Source: an uncultured Eubacteriales bacterium (GTDB lineage: Bacteria > Bacillota > Clostridia > Oscillospirales > Acutalibacteraceae). From it: a stretch of DNA of 36,714 bases. Shown here in pieces: positions 8,155-16,516 of this stretch. The notes below the pieces were generated by a model. That model saw nothing but the letters and a program-made list of their open reading frames with translations, searched no databases and was not told where the DNA came from. How positions within the stretch are numbered: the stretch's first letter is position 1; every line of letters starts with the position of its first letter. The stretch covers positions 1-36,714 of the forward strand of contig ONAX01000037.1 of NCBI GenBank assembly GCA_900315875.1, read 5' to 3'. The position numbers and the translations under genes are program-made.

Positions 8155-9618
8155 ATGTCAGACAAAACCGTAAGAACAAGATTTGCGCCCAGCCCTACAG
8201 GCTTCATGCATGTGGGCAACCTGAGAACAGCGCTTTATGAATACCTGATTGCAAAATCCCTCGGCGGCAAGTTTATCCTGCGCATCGAGGACACCGACCA
8301 GGAAAGAAAGGTCGAGGGCGCAGTTGATATTATCTACAATACCCTGCAGCGTGCCGGACTTGTGCACGATGAAGGTCCGGATATAGGCGGCGACTACGGC
8401 CCCTATGTACAGAGCGAAAGAAGGGATATGTACATCCCCTATGCCGAGCAGCTTATTCGCGAGGGCAAGGCTTACCGCTGCTTCTGTACCAAGGAACGCC
8501 TCGACGGTCTGCGCGCAAACAGCGACGATCCCGGTGCAGGCTACGACCGCCACTGCCGTGATCTCCCCCAGGAGGAAATCGACGAGCTTATGGCAAAGGG
8601 CACGCCCTATGTCATCCGCCAGAAAATGCCGCTTGAGGGCACAACCACCTTCGAGGACGCTGTTTACGGCACTATTTCCGTAGAAAACGAGGAGCTGCAG
8701 GATCAGATTCTTATCAAGGCAGACGGCTTCCCCACCTATAATTTCGCAAACGTAATCGACGACCATACAATGAACATCACCCACGTCGTAAGAGGAAGCG
8801 AATATCTTTCCTCAACACCGAAATACAACCTTCTGTATGAGGCTTTCGGCTGGGAAATTCCTACATACATACACCTTCCGCTCATCATGGGCAAAAATGA
8901 CGACGGTACTATCTCCAAGCTTTCAAAGCGCCACGGCGCGACAAGCTTCGAGGATCTTGTGGCACAGGGCTTTTTGCCTGAGGCTATTATCAACTACATA
9001 GCACTCCTCGGCTGGGCTCCGAAGGACAACAGGGAAATGTTCACCCTTGCCGAGCTTTGCGAGTATTTCTCAATTGACGGAATCAGCAAATCTCCGGCTG
9101 TATTCGACTACGACAAGCTCGAATGGTTCAACGGCGAATACATAAAGGCTATGACTGTTGAACAGTTCGCCGCTGTAGCGGAGCCCTATTTCAAAAAGGC
9201 TCTCGGGGACAAGGAATTCGACTATATAAAGATCGCTTCCATTCTGCAGCAGAGAACGACAAGACTTACGGATATACCGGAAAAAATCGCATTCTTTGCA
9301 GAGCAGCCTGAATATGACAAGGAACTGTTCGTAAACAAAAAGAGCAAAACCACTCTTGAAAATTCCCCGGCGCTTCTCGAAGCAGGCATCAATGCTCTTG
9401 AAGCACTGACGGTATGGAATCACGACAGTATTCACGACTGTCTTATAGAGCTGGCACAGAAGCTGGAAGTCAAAAACGGCACAGCAATGTGGGGCGTCAG
9501 AATTGCTGCATCCGGCATGACGGTAACACCGGGCGGCGCTGTAGAGATACTGGATATCCTCGGAAGAGAAGAAGCTCTAAGAAGATTGCACAAAGGACTG
9601 GAAAAGCTCAAATCATAA
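8155..9618 (+). CDS. gltX: Glutamyl-tRNA synthetase
   Basis: This 487-residue class-Ic aminoacyl-tRNA synthetase charges tRNA-Glu with glutamate. It has RFAPSPTGFMHVGN (HIGH-type motif at about residues 10-22) and the KMSKS equivalent SKLSKRHG, plus the C-terminal anticodon-binding domain. The ATG at 8155 has AAAGGAG 7 bases upstream; a longer in-frame start at 8107 lies inside the preceding hairpin region and has no such site. A separate glnS follows in this window, so GltX here may not need to mischarge tRNA-Gln. The next gene starts within 20 bases. Confidence 0.96.
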   Translation: MSDKTVRTRFAPSPTGFMHVGNLRTALYEYLIAKSLGGKFILRIEDTDQERKVEGAVDIIYNTLQRAGLVHDEGPDIGGDYGPYVQSERRDMYIPYAEQLIREGKAYRCFCTKERLDGLRANSDDPGAGYDRHCRDLPQEEIDELMAKGTPYVIRQKMPLEGTTTFEDAVYGTISVENEELQDQILIKADGFPTYNFANVIDDHTMNITHVVRGSEYLSSTPKYNLLYEAFGWEIPTYIHLPLIMGKNDDGTISKLSKRHGATSFEDLVAQGFLPEAIINYIALLGWAPKDNREMFTLAELCEYFSIDGISKSPAVFDYDKLEWFNGEYIKAMTVEQFAAVAEPYFKKALGDKEFDYIKIASILQQRTTRLTDIPEKIAFFAEQPEYDKELFVNKKSKTTLENSPALLEAGINALEALTVWNHDSIHDCLIELAQKLEVKNGTAMWGVRIAASGMTVTPGGAVEILDILGREEALRRLHKGLEKLKS

Positions 9619-9635
9619 TGAATCGGGGGTCTGAA

Positions 9636-10472
9636 ATGCGGAGAATAAGCTGGCGCTTAACACGCAGAAGTAACTTAATGCCCGGCGAGCGCCGTGCTAT
9701 GAGAGAGGGTCGGCAGCCTACAGAGGATGATATATACTGCCCCTTTGACGAAAAGGATGTAGACTTTACTCCCAAGGCGGATTTTAACCCCGGAACGTAT
9801 TATCAGTCCCAGGGCTACCCAGCCAAAGACGGAGAATATGTTCAGGATGTCGATCTTGACCCATTCGCTGCCCCGGAAGAAGAAATCAAGCCGGAGGTCA
9901 TCAGAAGAGTCGCAACGATAAAGGACGGCAGGAATATGTATCTTATCAAGCTGATAATTGCGATATTACTGCTTGCGCCGTCCGTATCAATTGCAATATA
10001 TACAGCATACTACAATATTTCCGAAGACTTCTTCTTTGCAAGTGCAGCTACGACTACCGGCATTATCACTAACCGGGAGCTGAAGAATGACAACGAACGC
10101 TTTGGGTTCAGCTTCAAATATGTTATCGAATACAAATATGTAGTGGACAAGGAATTTGAATTCACCGGAACTGACCAGATAACGGAAGAATATGCTGTAA
10201 AAAACAACTTCATCCTATCATCTCTGACCACAGACTCCGAACCGGAAATCACTGTGTATTACGACCCGAATGACTATTCACATTCAAAGCTGGTCCACAC
10301 CAGTAAGTCGGTCAATGCGATTTTTATACTGATGATAATCGGCGGAGCTAGTCTGCTTATAGTGGCGCTCGCTGAAATATTCATGTTGAAAAACGGTTTT
10401 TACTGTGTAGAACAAAACTGCGGCAAAGAGGTTCTTCGACGTAACGAAAATGTGACCATTTCCTGGAGGTGA
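9636..10472 (+). CDS. DUF3592-like membrane protein, first of a tandem pair
   Basis: This 278-residue protein has an Arg-rich start, an acidic cytoplasmic N-terminal region, a helix at about 105-128 (LIKLIIAILLLAPSVSIAIY), an extracytoplasmic domain of about 100 residues and a second helix at about 224-247. The domain between the helices has the DUF3592 pattern (TGIITNRE.. then EITVYYDPNDYS). Just before the first helix it carries ATIKDGRNMY, which recurs in the next gene as ATTKDGRNHY. GGGGG at 9625-9629 favours ATG 9636; an ATG overlapping the gltX stop at 9618 is an alternative. No function is known for the family. Confidence 0.7.
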   Translation: MRRISWRLTRRSNLMPGERRAMREGRQPTEDDIYCPFDEKDVDFTPKADFNPGTYYQSQGYPAKDGEYVQDVDLDPFAAPEEEIKPEVIRRVATIKDGRNMYLIKLIIAILLLAPSVSIAIYTAYYNISEDFFFASAATTTGIITNRELKNDNERFGFSFKYVIEYKYVVDKEFEFTGTDQITEEYAVKNNFILSSLTTDSEPEITVYYDPNDYSHSKLVHTSKSVNAIFILMIIGGASLLIVALAEIFMLKNGFYCVEQNCGKEVLRRNENVTISWR

Positions 10473-10480
10473 GACTTCAT

Positions 10481-11194
10481 ATGGAAAACAACAATGATTT
10501 TTTCTACAATGGCTACGATGACAACTCACAGGACAATACCAAGGATCCGTTCAGCCAAAAAAAGACCTTTTACGATCCGGATTCCGGCGTTTTCATAACA
10601 AATGAGGATCCGGTTGTAAAAGTTGCTACAACCAAGGACGGAAGAAACCATTATATTTCTTCATTTCTCGTTGCTTTGATTGTATTGCTTGCTGCCGGAG
10701 GCATGATAACCATAGACATTGTCAAGTCCGTATGGAGTGTCTCATTTATGGAGCATGCCTCACAGGTACAGGGAGTTGTTACAAAGGTTTCCCACTCAAC
10801 CGGCAGAAAACGCACCAAAACATATTACGTATATTACCACTATTCCGCATCCGACGGACAGGAATACGACGGCTGTCAGACACTTACACAGCAGAAGGCA
10901 TTTGAAACCGGTTTTTCCTCCAGAAACAAGGTCGGCACAGCGGTAACTGTCTTTTTTGACCCGAGTAATCCCAAAACATCCATTATCATGGTACATGATC
11001 CCGGATGGGTAAGGATATCAGGCGAGATTATCGGGTTTATAGTCGGCGTCTTGCTGCTGATAAACGGCATACGAATTTACAGGGCATTCAGCAACGGTGA
11101 ATATGTTGTTGAGGAATTGAACGGCAGAAGGAAAATCCGGCCTCTGAAAAGCAGACGAAGAGGAGGATACACATATGATATTCAGAAATATTAG
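10481..11194 (+). CDS. DUF3592-like membrane protein, second of a tandem pair
   Basis: This 237-residue paralogue of the preceding protein has an acidic Asn/Asp-rich N-terminus, ATTKDGRNHY before the first helix (about 62-86), a DUF3592-like extracytoplasmic domain (VQGVVTKVSHSTGRK.. to VTVFFDPSNPK) and a second helix at about 176-196. It ends in a basic cytoplasmic tail. GGAGG lies 12 bases upstream of ATG 10481; an in-frame GTG at 10469 overlaps that site. The previous stop is 8 bases upstream, so the two are cotranscribed. The shared architecture and KDGRN motif suggest duplication and possibly a two-protein membrane complex. Confidence 0.72.
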   Translation: MENNNDFFYNGYDDNSQDNTKDPFSQKKTFYDPDSGVFITNEDPVVKVATTKDGRNHYISSFLVALIVLLAAGGMITIDIVKSVWSVSFMEHASQVQGVVTKVSHSTGRKRTKTYYVYYHYSASDGQEYDGCQTLTQQKAFETGFSSRNKVGTAVTVFFDPSNPKTSIIMVHDPGWVRISGEIIGFIVGVLLLINGIRIYRAFSNGEYVVEELNGRRKIRPLKSRRRGGYTYDIQKY

Positions 11195-11627
11195 AACGGA
11201 TGACGGCTGGATCATAGTTGACTACACAACAACGTGGGACTATGGCTATGATTTCATGCTGAACGCTGCGCAGATAATAATTGACGATGATTTCAGGGAT
11301 GACACACAGCGTATTGCGGTGTCACAGCTTGTAGGAGAGCAGAACAAAGAAATACTGGATAAAGTAAAGCTCAGCGGAATGAAGCTCAGGGACTGTGCGC
11401 AGTCCGAAAAAGAATGCGGCGTACTGACTATTGCCGGTATCAGCAGCATTATGGATTGTCCGTTTCAGCTTGTATTTTTCAATCAGACAAACCGCGTGCG
11501 CCTGTTCTGTCCTGTTCCGGAATATTTCAAGCAGTACGGCGACCACGTTTTTGACAATTACCTGAACAGCGTAGAAATAAAGGCATATTGCCGCGCAGGT
11601 ACTGCGCCGGGAATTTATGGGAGGTAG
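11175..11627 (+). CDS. Hypothetical protein in the gltX-glnS cluster
   Basis: This 150-residue soluble-looking protein matches no family I recognise. It is acidic in its first half (IIIDDDFRDD near residues 35-44) and ends in alternating hydrophobic residues (CPFQLVFFNQTNRVRLFCP), suggesting a beta-rich fold. It starts inside the end of the preceding DUF3592-like gene (20-base overlap) with AGGAGG 9 bases upstream, and its stop overlaps the ribosome binding site of the NADAR gene. The tight packing indicates that it is translated with these neighbours. No signal peptide is visible. Confidence 0.72.
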   Translation: MIFRNIRTDDGWIIVDYTTTWDYGYDFMLNAAQIIIDDDFRDDTQRIAVSQLVGEQNKEILDKVKLSGMKLRDCAQSEKECGVLTIAGISSIMDCPFQLVFFNQTNRVRLFCPVPEYFKQYGDHVFDNYLNSVEIKAYCRAGTAPGIYGR

Positions 11628-11628
11628 T

Positions 11629-12165
11629 ATGACTATAGATGAACTCCGACGCGATTTTAAGTGTGAGAAAAGACTGAAATACATGTTTTTCTGGGGACAT
11701 ACGGAGCTTCCCGGACAAATAACAAAGGCATGCCTGAGCCAGTGGTACGGCTGCCGCTTTACCATAAACGGCATTACCTATCACACCGCCGAGCAGTACA
11801 TGATGTCAGAAAAAGCAAGGCTTTTCGGCGACGAAGAAATATTCGGAAAAATTATGTCTGCAAATAACCCCGGGGCCTACAAAAAGCTTGGGCGAATGAT
11901 ACAAGGCTTTGACGAAAACATATGGCGCGAAAACCGTTTCCGCATAGTTGTGGAAGGAAATACAGCGAAATTTTCACAAAATCCTGAGCTTTCCGACTTT
12001 CTTATGCAGACGGGCGGTCGTATACTTGTAGAGGCAAGCCCCTATGACAGGATATGGGGAATAGGCATGGCGCAGGACGACCCCCACGCCGAAAATCCTC
12101 TTCTGTGGAAGGGCGAAAACCTGCTGGGGTTTGCGCTGATGGAGACGAGGGAAACGTTAAAATAA
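11629..12165 (+). CDS. NADAR family (YbiA-like, DUF1768) N-glycosidase
   Basis: This 178-residue protein has the NADAR layout: FFWGHTE, SQWYGCRFTING, the HTAEQYMMSEKARLF helix, MIQGFDENIW, and the late LVEASPYDRIWGIGM block. NADAR proteins hydrolyse N-glycosidic bonds of ribose-linked compounds; known roles are removal of guanine ADP-ribosylation and breakdown of phosphoribosylated riboflavin intermediates. Which applies here is not decided by the sequence, and no DarT-like toxin gene is adjacent. GGGAGG lies 5 bases before the ATG at 11629. The preceding gene ends one base upstream of this start. Confidence 0.87.
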   Translation: MTIDELRRDFKCEKRLKYMFFWGHTELPGQITKACLSQWYGCRFTINGITYHTAEQYMMSEKARLFGDEEIFGKIMSANNPGAYKKLGRMIQGFDENIWRENRFRIVVEGNTAKFSQNPELSDFLMQTGGRILVEASPYDRIWGIGMAQDDPHAENPLLWKGENLLGFALMETRETLK

Positions 12166-12224
12166 TATGATTAGAACTAAATAAATTTCAGCACTAAGAA
12201 AAGATCAGAAGGGAGAGAATATAA

Positions 12225-13892
12225 TTGTCAGAAGAAATAACATCTACCAATTTTATACAGGATTTTGTAAAGGAGGATATCAAGGAGGGCGGTCAGTATG
12301 AGGGAAAAACCGTGCACACTCGCTTTCCTCCGGAGCCTAACGGCTATATGCATATAGGTCACGCAAAGGCAATATGCGTGGATTTCGGTACTGCTGAGAA
12401 ATTCGGCGGCATATGCAACCTCAGAATGGACGACACCAACCCCACAAAGGAGGATGTCGAATATGTCGATGCTATAAAGGAAGACATACACTGGCTGGGC
12501 TTTGACTGGGACGACAGGTTCTTTTTTGCTTCCGAGTACTTTGACGAAATGTACGGCTATGCTGTAGAGCTTATCAAAAAGGGACTTGCCTATGTATGTC
12601 AGCTTTCTGCAGAGGAAATGAGGGCAAACAGGGGCGATCTTACAACCCCTGCAACAAGCCCCTACCGCGACAGACCCATCGAAGAAAGCCTTGACCTTTT
12701 TGAGCGCATGAAAAACGGCGAATTCGAGGACGGCAGCATGACCCTCCGCGCAAAGATAGACCTTGCAAGCGGCAACTTCAATATGCGTGACCCCGTAATT
12801 TACCGCATCAACCGCATCTCCCACCACCGTACAGGCAACAAGTGGTGCATCTACCCCATGTACGACTTTGCTCACCCCATAGAGGACGCAATAGAAGGCA
12901 TTACACATTCACTCTGTACCCTTGAATTCGAGGCTCACAGACCGCTGTACGACTGGGTAATAAACAATATCTCCGCACCCTGCAAGCCCAGACAGATTGA
13001 ATTTGCAAGGCTTGGCATAAATAATACCGTAATGAGCAAGAGAAGACTTCGCCAGCTTGTCGAGGACGGATACGTTGCAGGCTGGGATGACCCCAGAATG
13101 CCCACCCTGTGCGGACTTCGCAGAAGAGGCTATACACCTGCATCCATACGTAACTTCTGCGAAAGAATAGGCGTAACAAAGGTTAACAGCACCGTGGAAT
13201 ACAGCTTCCTTGAAAACTGCCTGCGCGAGGATCTGAACGAAAACGCTCAGCGTATAATGTGCGTTCTGCGCCCGGTAAAGCTCGTTATCACCAACTATCC
13301 TGAGGGACAGAGCGAAAGCTTCGAGGTCGAAAACAACCCTCAGCGCCCGGAGGACGGCATGCGCACAATAACCTTTTCACGCGAGGTATACATCGAAGCT
13401 GACGATTTCCTTGAGGAAAAGGTCAAGGGCTACAACCGCTTCTATCCCGGCAATGAGGTTCGCCTGAAATCCGCATATATAGTAAAATGCACGGGCTGCG
13501 AAAAGGATGAGCAGGGCAACGTTACCACTGTTTTTGCAGAGTATGACCCCGAAACCCGCGGCGGCGATACTCCCGACGGCAGAAAGGTAAGAGGCACTGT
13601 TCACTGGGTTGACGCAGAAAACTGCCTTGACGCAGAGGTCCGCCTGTATGACAACCTCTTTACCGATCCGGAACCTGACACAGGCGACAAAAACTTCCTC
13701 GACTACATCAACCCCGATTCACTCGAAATACTCAAGGGCTGCAAGCTCGAGCGCTCCGCAGAGGGCGCACAGGCGCCGAAAAGCTACCAGTTCATGCGCC
13801 TGGGTTATTTCTGCATTGACAAGGACAGCACTCCCGACGCGCTGATATTCAACCGCAGCGTATCGCTGAAGGACGGCTTCAAAAAGAAATGA
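12225..13892 (+). CDS. glnS: Glutaminyl-tRNA synthetase
   Basis: This 555-residue class-Ic synthetase attaches glutamine directly to tRNA-Gln. It has [15 protein letters not shown] (HIGH motif) and VMSKRRL (KMSKS region), and the beta-barrel anticodon domain typical of GlnRS from about residue 340. The length matches bacterial GlnRS. The start is TTG at 12225 with GGGAG about 10 bases upstream; there is no ATG upstream of the conserved core that could serve. Many Firmicutes lack GlnRS and use GatCAB, so this gene marks a lineage with the direct route, probably gained by ancient transfer. Confidence 0.96.
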   Translation: MSEEITSTNFIQDFVKEDIKEGGQYEGKTVHTRFPPEPNGYMHIGHAKAICVDFGTAEKFGGICNLRMDDTNPTKEDVEYVDAIKEDIHWLGFDWDDRFFFASEYFDEMYGYAVELIKKGLAYVCQLSAEEMRANRGDLTTPATSPYRDRPIEESLDLFERMKNGEFEDGSMTLRAKIDLASGNFNMRDPVIYRINRISHHRTGNKWCIYPMYDFAHPIEDAIEGITHSLCTLEFEAHRPLYDWVINNISAPCKPRQIEFARLGINNTVMSKRRLRQLVEDGYVAGWDDPRMPTLCGLRRRGYTPASIRNFCERIGVTKVNSTVEYSFLENCLREDLNENAQRIMCVLRPVKLVITNYPEGQSESFEVENNPQRPEDGMRTITFSREVYIEADDFLEEKVKGYNRFYPGNEVRLKSAYIVKCTGCEKDEQGNVTTVFAEYDPETRGGDTPDGRKVRGTVHWVDAENCLDAEVRLYDNLFTDPEPDTGDKNFLDYINPDSLEILKGCKLERSAEGAQAPKSYQFMRLGYFCIDKDSTPDALIFNRSVSLKDGFKKK

Positions 13893-14317
13893 ACATTTTC
13901 GGGCTGTTAGATTATTCAAAAATGAAGGCAAGCCCTAAAATCTGCCTGCTGCTTTTCGGGATGGGAATAGTATACTGCATAGGTCTTGACATGCTTGGCG
14001 TCGGTACGCTGACGCCGAGGCCTGTCAGCGGCTTTCTGGCACTGCCTGTCCCGGACTATATCATTCTCCCTGCATTATACTTTATAACGGCATTTGTAGT
14101 CGGTCTGCTGTCGAAAAGAAGACTTGACGCCATAATTTACGCTGCATCTCTCGGGCAGATACAGCTTTTCATGCCGTTTTTGCTTGAAGTGCTGTTTTTC
14201 CACACCGGGAGCACAATAGAAATTATGTGGCGCATGCTATGCGGACTTCCGCTGACATTTCTGGCGTCGGTAATTGCATTTTCGATAAAATTGCTCTTTA
14301 AAAAATCGAACAGATAA
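13889..14317 (+). CDS. Hypothetical membrane protein coupled to glnS
   Basis: This 142-residue protein has four predicted membrane helices (about 15-35, 50-74, 80-103 and 110-136) and a basic C-terminus (KLLFKKSNR). I recognise no family. Its ATG overlaps the glnS stop as ATGA, so it is translated by coupling. It has no evident catalytic motif. The microprotein at 14330 follows 12 bases later. Confidence 0.7.
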   Translation: MNIFGLLDYSKMKASPKICLLLFGMGIVYCIGLDMLGVGTLTPRPVSGFLALPVPDYIILPALYFITAFVVGLLSKRRLDAIIYAASLGQIQLFMPFLLEVLFFHTGSTIEIMWRMLCGLPLTFLASVIAFSIKLLFKKSNR

Positions 14318-14329
14318 TACAGAAGGACA

Positions 14330-14446
14330 ATGAAATATGGATTAAAAAGTACAGTTCATACTTATTTTCTCCGATACATTCTGTGGTCTGGGCTTATCTT
14401 GCTGTCTGTAGCCATAGGTATTCCGGTCTGGTTTTTGTGGAATTGA
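14330..14446 (+). CDS. 38-residue single-helix membrane microprotein
   Basis: An ATG with GAAGGA 3 bases upstream opens a 38-codon frame ending in TGA at 14446. The product begins with a basic, aromatic stretch (MKYGLKSTVHTYFLRY) followed by one hydrophobic helix (about 17-37). It follows the previous membrane protein by 12 bases and precedes a terminator, so it sits inside the transcript. The short distance between ribosome binding site and start lowers confidence. Confidence 0.45.
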   Translation: MKYGLKSTVHTYFLRYILWSGLILLSVAIGIPVWFLWN

Positions 14447-14489
14447 TTGCCATTGTCTTTCCGCAGAAAACATTATCTGCATTTATCCG

Positions 14490-14535
14490 GAGGTACTAAG
14501 CGGCCATGCCGCCTGGTACCTCTGATTTTATTATT
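14490..14535 (+). terminator. Terminator ending the gltX-glnS run
   Basis: A nested hairpin: outer arms GAGGTAC (14490-14496) and GTACCTC (14516-14522), inner arms GCGGC and GCCGC around CAT. It is followed by a T-rich stretch (GATTTTATTATTATT). Confidence 0.7.
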
Positions 14536-14589
14536 ATTCAGTGCATCGCAAAACCGACGCAAATATTTTGTCATCCTCAAAAATAACAC

Positions 14590-14618
14590 TTGCATTTTCA
14601 GATAATATGTGTTACAAT
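14590..14618 (+). promoter_or_regulatory. Promoter of tRNA-Ser
   Basis: TTGCAT (14590-14595), a 17-base spacer and TACAAT (14613-14618) lie 36 bases before the tRNA. Confidence 0.7.
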
Positions 14619-14653
14619 AATAAAGTCGCATAAAGACGTAATAATTCGACCAT

Positions 14654-14745
14654 GGAGAGTTGTCCGAGCTGGCCGAAGGAGCACGATTGGAAATCGTGTA
14701 AACGCTAACCCCGTTTCGAGGGTTCGAATCCCTCACTCTCCGCCA
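14654..14745 (+). tRNA. tRNA-Ser (anticodon GGA)
   Basis: The acceptor stem GGAGAGT (14654-14660) pairs with ACTCTCC (14735-14741), with discriminator G and an encoded CCA (14743-14745). The anticodon arm CACGA-TTGGAAA-TCGTG gives anticodon GGA at 14689-14691, reading UCC/UCU. A long variable arm and the GGTTCGAATCC T-loop are present, as expected for a class-II serine tRNA. Confidence 0.97.
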
Positions 14746-14750
14746 AGACG

Positions 14751-14781
14751 AAAATCCTGACATGCAAGTGTCGGGATTTTT
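14751..14781 (+). terminator. Terminator after tRNA-Ser
   Basis: The stem AAAATCCTGACA/TGTCGGGATTTT (14751-14762 with 14769-14780, one G-T pair) ends in a T run. It starts six bases after the tRNA CCA. Confidence 0.88.
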
Positions 14782-14875
14782 GCTTTGTATTATTCATTTT
14801 AGTTTTTATGGAATACAAAATAATCCGACACATATCAATTATTCGGTTTAAGAATAATTAAACTGTCACAGGTAC

Positions 14876-14904
14876 TTGATTTTTCCGTAGCAATATAGTA
14901 TAAT
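14876..14904 (+). promoter_or_regulatory. Promoter of the ECF S-component gene
   Basis: TTGATT (14876-14881), a 17-base spacer and TATAAT (14899-14904) lie 43 bases before the start codon. The short leader leaves no room for a known vitamin riboswitch. Confidence 0.75.
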
Positions 14905-14946
14905 TGCTCCATGGAAAAAGGATTATTTACTCCGGAGGGGTTTATT

Positions 14947-15513
14947 ATGAACAGGAAAGATACTCACGAACATCTGCGTTATACGATACTGGCTGCAATG
15001 TTTGCTGCTATGATTTATGTAATGACCGCATTTGTACATATACCAACCCAGCAGGGCTATATACATATCGGCGACGGGATAATCTTCCTCGCTGCCGCAC
15101 TGCTTCCTGCACCGTATGCGATGGGCGCTGCCGCAGTAGGCGCAGGTCTTTCGGATTACCTTTCCGGCTTTGCCATCTGGGTGCTGCCGACTGTCATAAT
15201 CAAGGCAGCAACAGCAGCCGTATTTACAAACGGCAGACAGACAATAGTCAACCGCAGAAATCTTATCGCATGTGCCGTTGCATGGCTTATCTGCGTCGGC
15301 GGATACTACATTTCCGGCGTGGTACTCGCACTGCTTTCCGGCGGTGAAATACACAGCGCGCTTGCCGCTGCCCTTGCGGATATCCCGACAAATATCATGC
15401 AGTGCGTCGGCAGCACTGCACTCTATATATTCCTCGGCTTCGCTCTTGATAAAATGGGATTCAAGTCCATGCTTTCGGGCAAGCGCCCCGCAGGAAGAAA
15501 AAACAGCAAATAA
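14947..15513 (+). CDS. ECF transporter S component (TIGR04002-like)
   Basis: This 188-residue integral membrane protein has about five or six helices. The first block, YTILAAMFAAMIYVMTAFVHIPT then GYIHIGDGIIFLAAALLP, matches the substrate-binding S components of energy-coupling-factor vitamin transporters, in particular the Firmicutes TIGR04002 group whose ligand is unassigned as far as I know. S components work with a shared EcfA-EcfA'-EcfT module, which is not in this window. GGAGGGG is 6 bases before ATG 14947; an earlier in-frame ATG at 14911 lies at the expected transcript start and has no such site. It stands alone between its promoter and a terminator. Confidence 0.82.
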   Translation: MNRKDTHEHLRYTILAAMFAAMIYVMTAFVHIPTQQGYIHIGDGIIFLAAALLPAPYAMGAAAVGAGLSDYLSGFAIWVLPTVIIKAATAAVFTNGRQTIVNRRNLIACAVAWLICVGGYYISGVVLALLSGGEIHSALAAALADIPTNIMQCVGSTALYIFLGFALDKMGFKSMLSGKRPAGRKNSK

Positions 15514-15583
15514 CAGAACCTGCACTCCCACTGCGGCAGCGCAACAGCAGCCGCACATGAATCAATTACAAAAATTATAGAAC

Positions 15584-15629
15584 AAAAACAATCGCTCAGG
15601 CTTTTTACAGCTTGAGCGATTGTTTTTTG
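15584..15629. terminator. Bidirectional terminator between the ECF gene and FGAM synthase
   Basis: A long stem built on ACAATCGCTCA and TGAGCGATTGT, with further AAAA/TTTT pairing at its base, gives T runs on both strands. It serves the convergent genes ending at 15513 (+) and 15656 (-). Confidence 0.9.
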
Positions 15630-15655
15630 GATTTCCCCCCTGTGCGGGGGATTAA

Positions 15656-16516
15656 TTATTTGAAGTATGCTACGCCGCTTTCGAAGAGCTTCTGATCCTT
15701 TTCAAACGGTGTATTGAAGTAAAGGTTGTCGCCCTTTCTTTCGCTGTGTCCCATCTTTCCGAGAACACGTCCGTCGGGGCTGGTGATACCTTCGATAGCG
15801 CATACGGAGCCGTTTGTATTGAAAAAGCTGTCGTCTGACGGATTGCCGTCAAGATCAACATACTGAGTTGCGATCTGACCGTTTGCAATAAGCTTGTCGA
15901 GCATATCGTCAGCAATAACGAATCTGCCCTCGCCGTGTGAGATCGGAATCGAGAATACATCCCCGGCATTCACTCCGGACAGCCACGGTGATTTGACAGA
16001 GGTTACTCTTGTATATGCCATATGGGAAATATGTCTGCCGATGGTATTGTAGGTCAGCGTCGGGTCAGTATCCTTCAGCTCGCAGATCTCGCCGTAGGGA
16101 ACAAGTCCGAGCTTTATAAGAGCCTGGAAGCCGTTGCATATGCCGAGCATAAGACCGTCGCGGTTTTTAAGAAGATTGTTTACAGCCTCGCTTACTCTGG
16201 GGTTACGCAGGGTTGTGGCAATGAACTTGCCGGAGCCGTCCGGCTCGTCGCCGCCTGAGAAGCCGCCCGGGAGCATTATCATCTGTGCATCGTTAATAAG
16301 GCGAACCATCTCTTCAATGGTTTCCTCAATAGCAGCAGGTGTGAGGTTACGCACGATAAGAAGCTGCGGATCTGCGCCTGCCTTAGCGAATGCGCGTGCT
16401 GTATCCACCTCGCAGTTTGTGCCTGGGAATACGGGAATTAATACCTTCGGCCTTGCTGCCTTTATCTTCGGAGAGGAAGTATTTCTCTGTGTATAAAGCG
16501 GAATATCGCGGCTCAT
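15656..16516 (-). CDS. purQ: FGAM synthase, glutaminase (PurQ-like) part as a separate cistron
   Basis: This 286-residue class-I glutamine amidotransferase has VLIPVFPGTNCEVDTA, the nucleophile motif GICNGFQAL (Cys) and the ISHGEGR block with the catalytic His. It supplies ammonia for the conversion of FGAR to FGAM in purine synthesis. In clostridial-type FGAM synthase this domain is usually the C-terminal part of one roughly 1,250-residue chain. Here it begins at an ATG overlapping the stop of the large part in ATGA, in the -1 frame, without a good ribosome binding site of its own. The first 20 residues look like the interdomain linker of the fused enzyme. Either a genuinely split gene with coupled translation or a frameshift would explain this. 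Confidence 0.85.
   Translation of the reverse strand: MSRDIPLYTQRNTSSPKIKAARPKVLIPVFPGTNCEVDTARAFAKAGADPQLLIVRNLTPAAIEETIEEMVRLINDAQMIMLPGGFSGGDEPDGSGKFIATTLRNPRVSEAVNNLLKNRDGLMLGICNGFQALIKLGLVPYGEICELKDTDPTLTYNTIGRHISHMAYTRVTSVKSPWLSGVNAGDVFSIPISHGEGRFVIADDMLDKLIANGQIATQYVDLDGNPSDDSFFNTNGSVCAIEGITSPDGRVLGKMGHSERKGDNLYFNTPFEKDQKLFESGVAYFK

Noticed and set aside
10796..11215. Minus-strand frames opposite the second DUF3592-like gene
   Set aside because: They overlap a gene with a good ribosome binding site and paralogue support, and have no site of their own.
11629..12165. NADAR as the antitoxin of a DarT-type toxin system
   Set aside because: No neighbouring gene resembles a DarT ADP-ribosyltransferase; the adjacent unknown protein lacks visible ADP-ribosyltransferase motifs.
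14905..14946. Vitamin riboswitch ahead of the ECF S component
   Set aside because: The transcript leader is about 35 bases long, too short for a known riboswitch.
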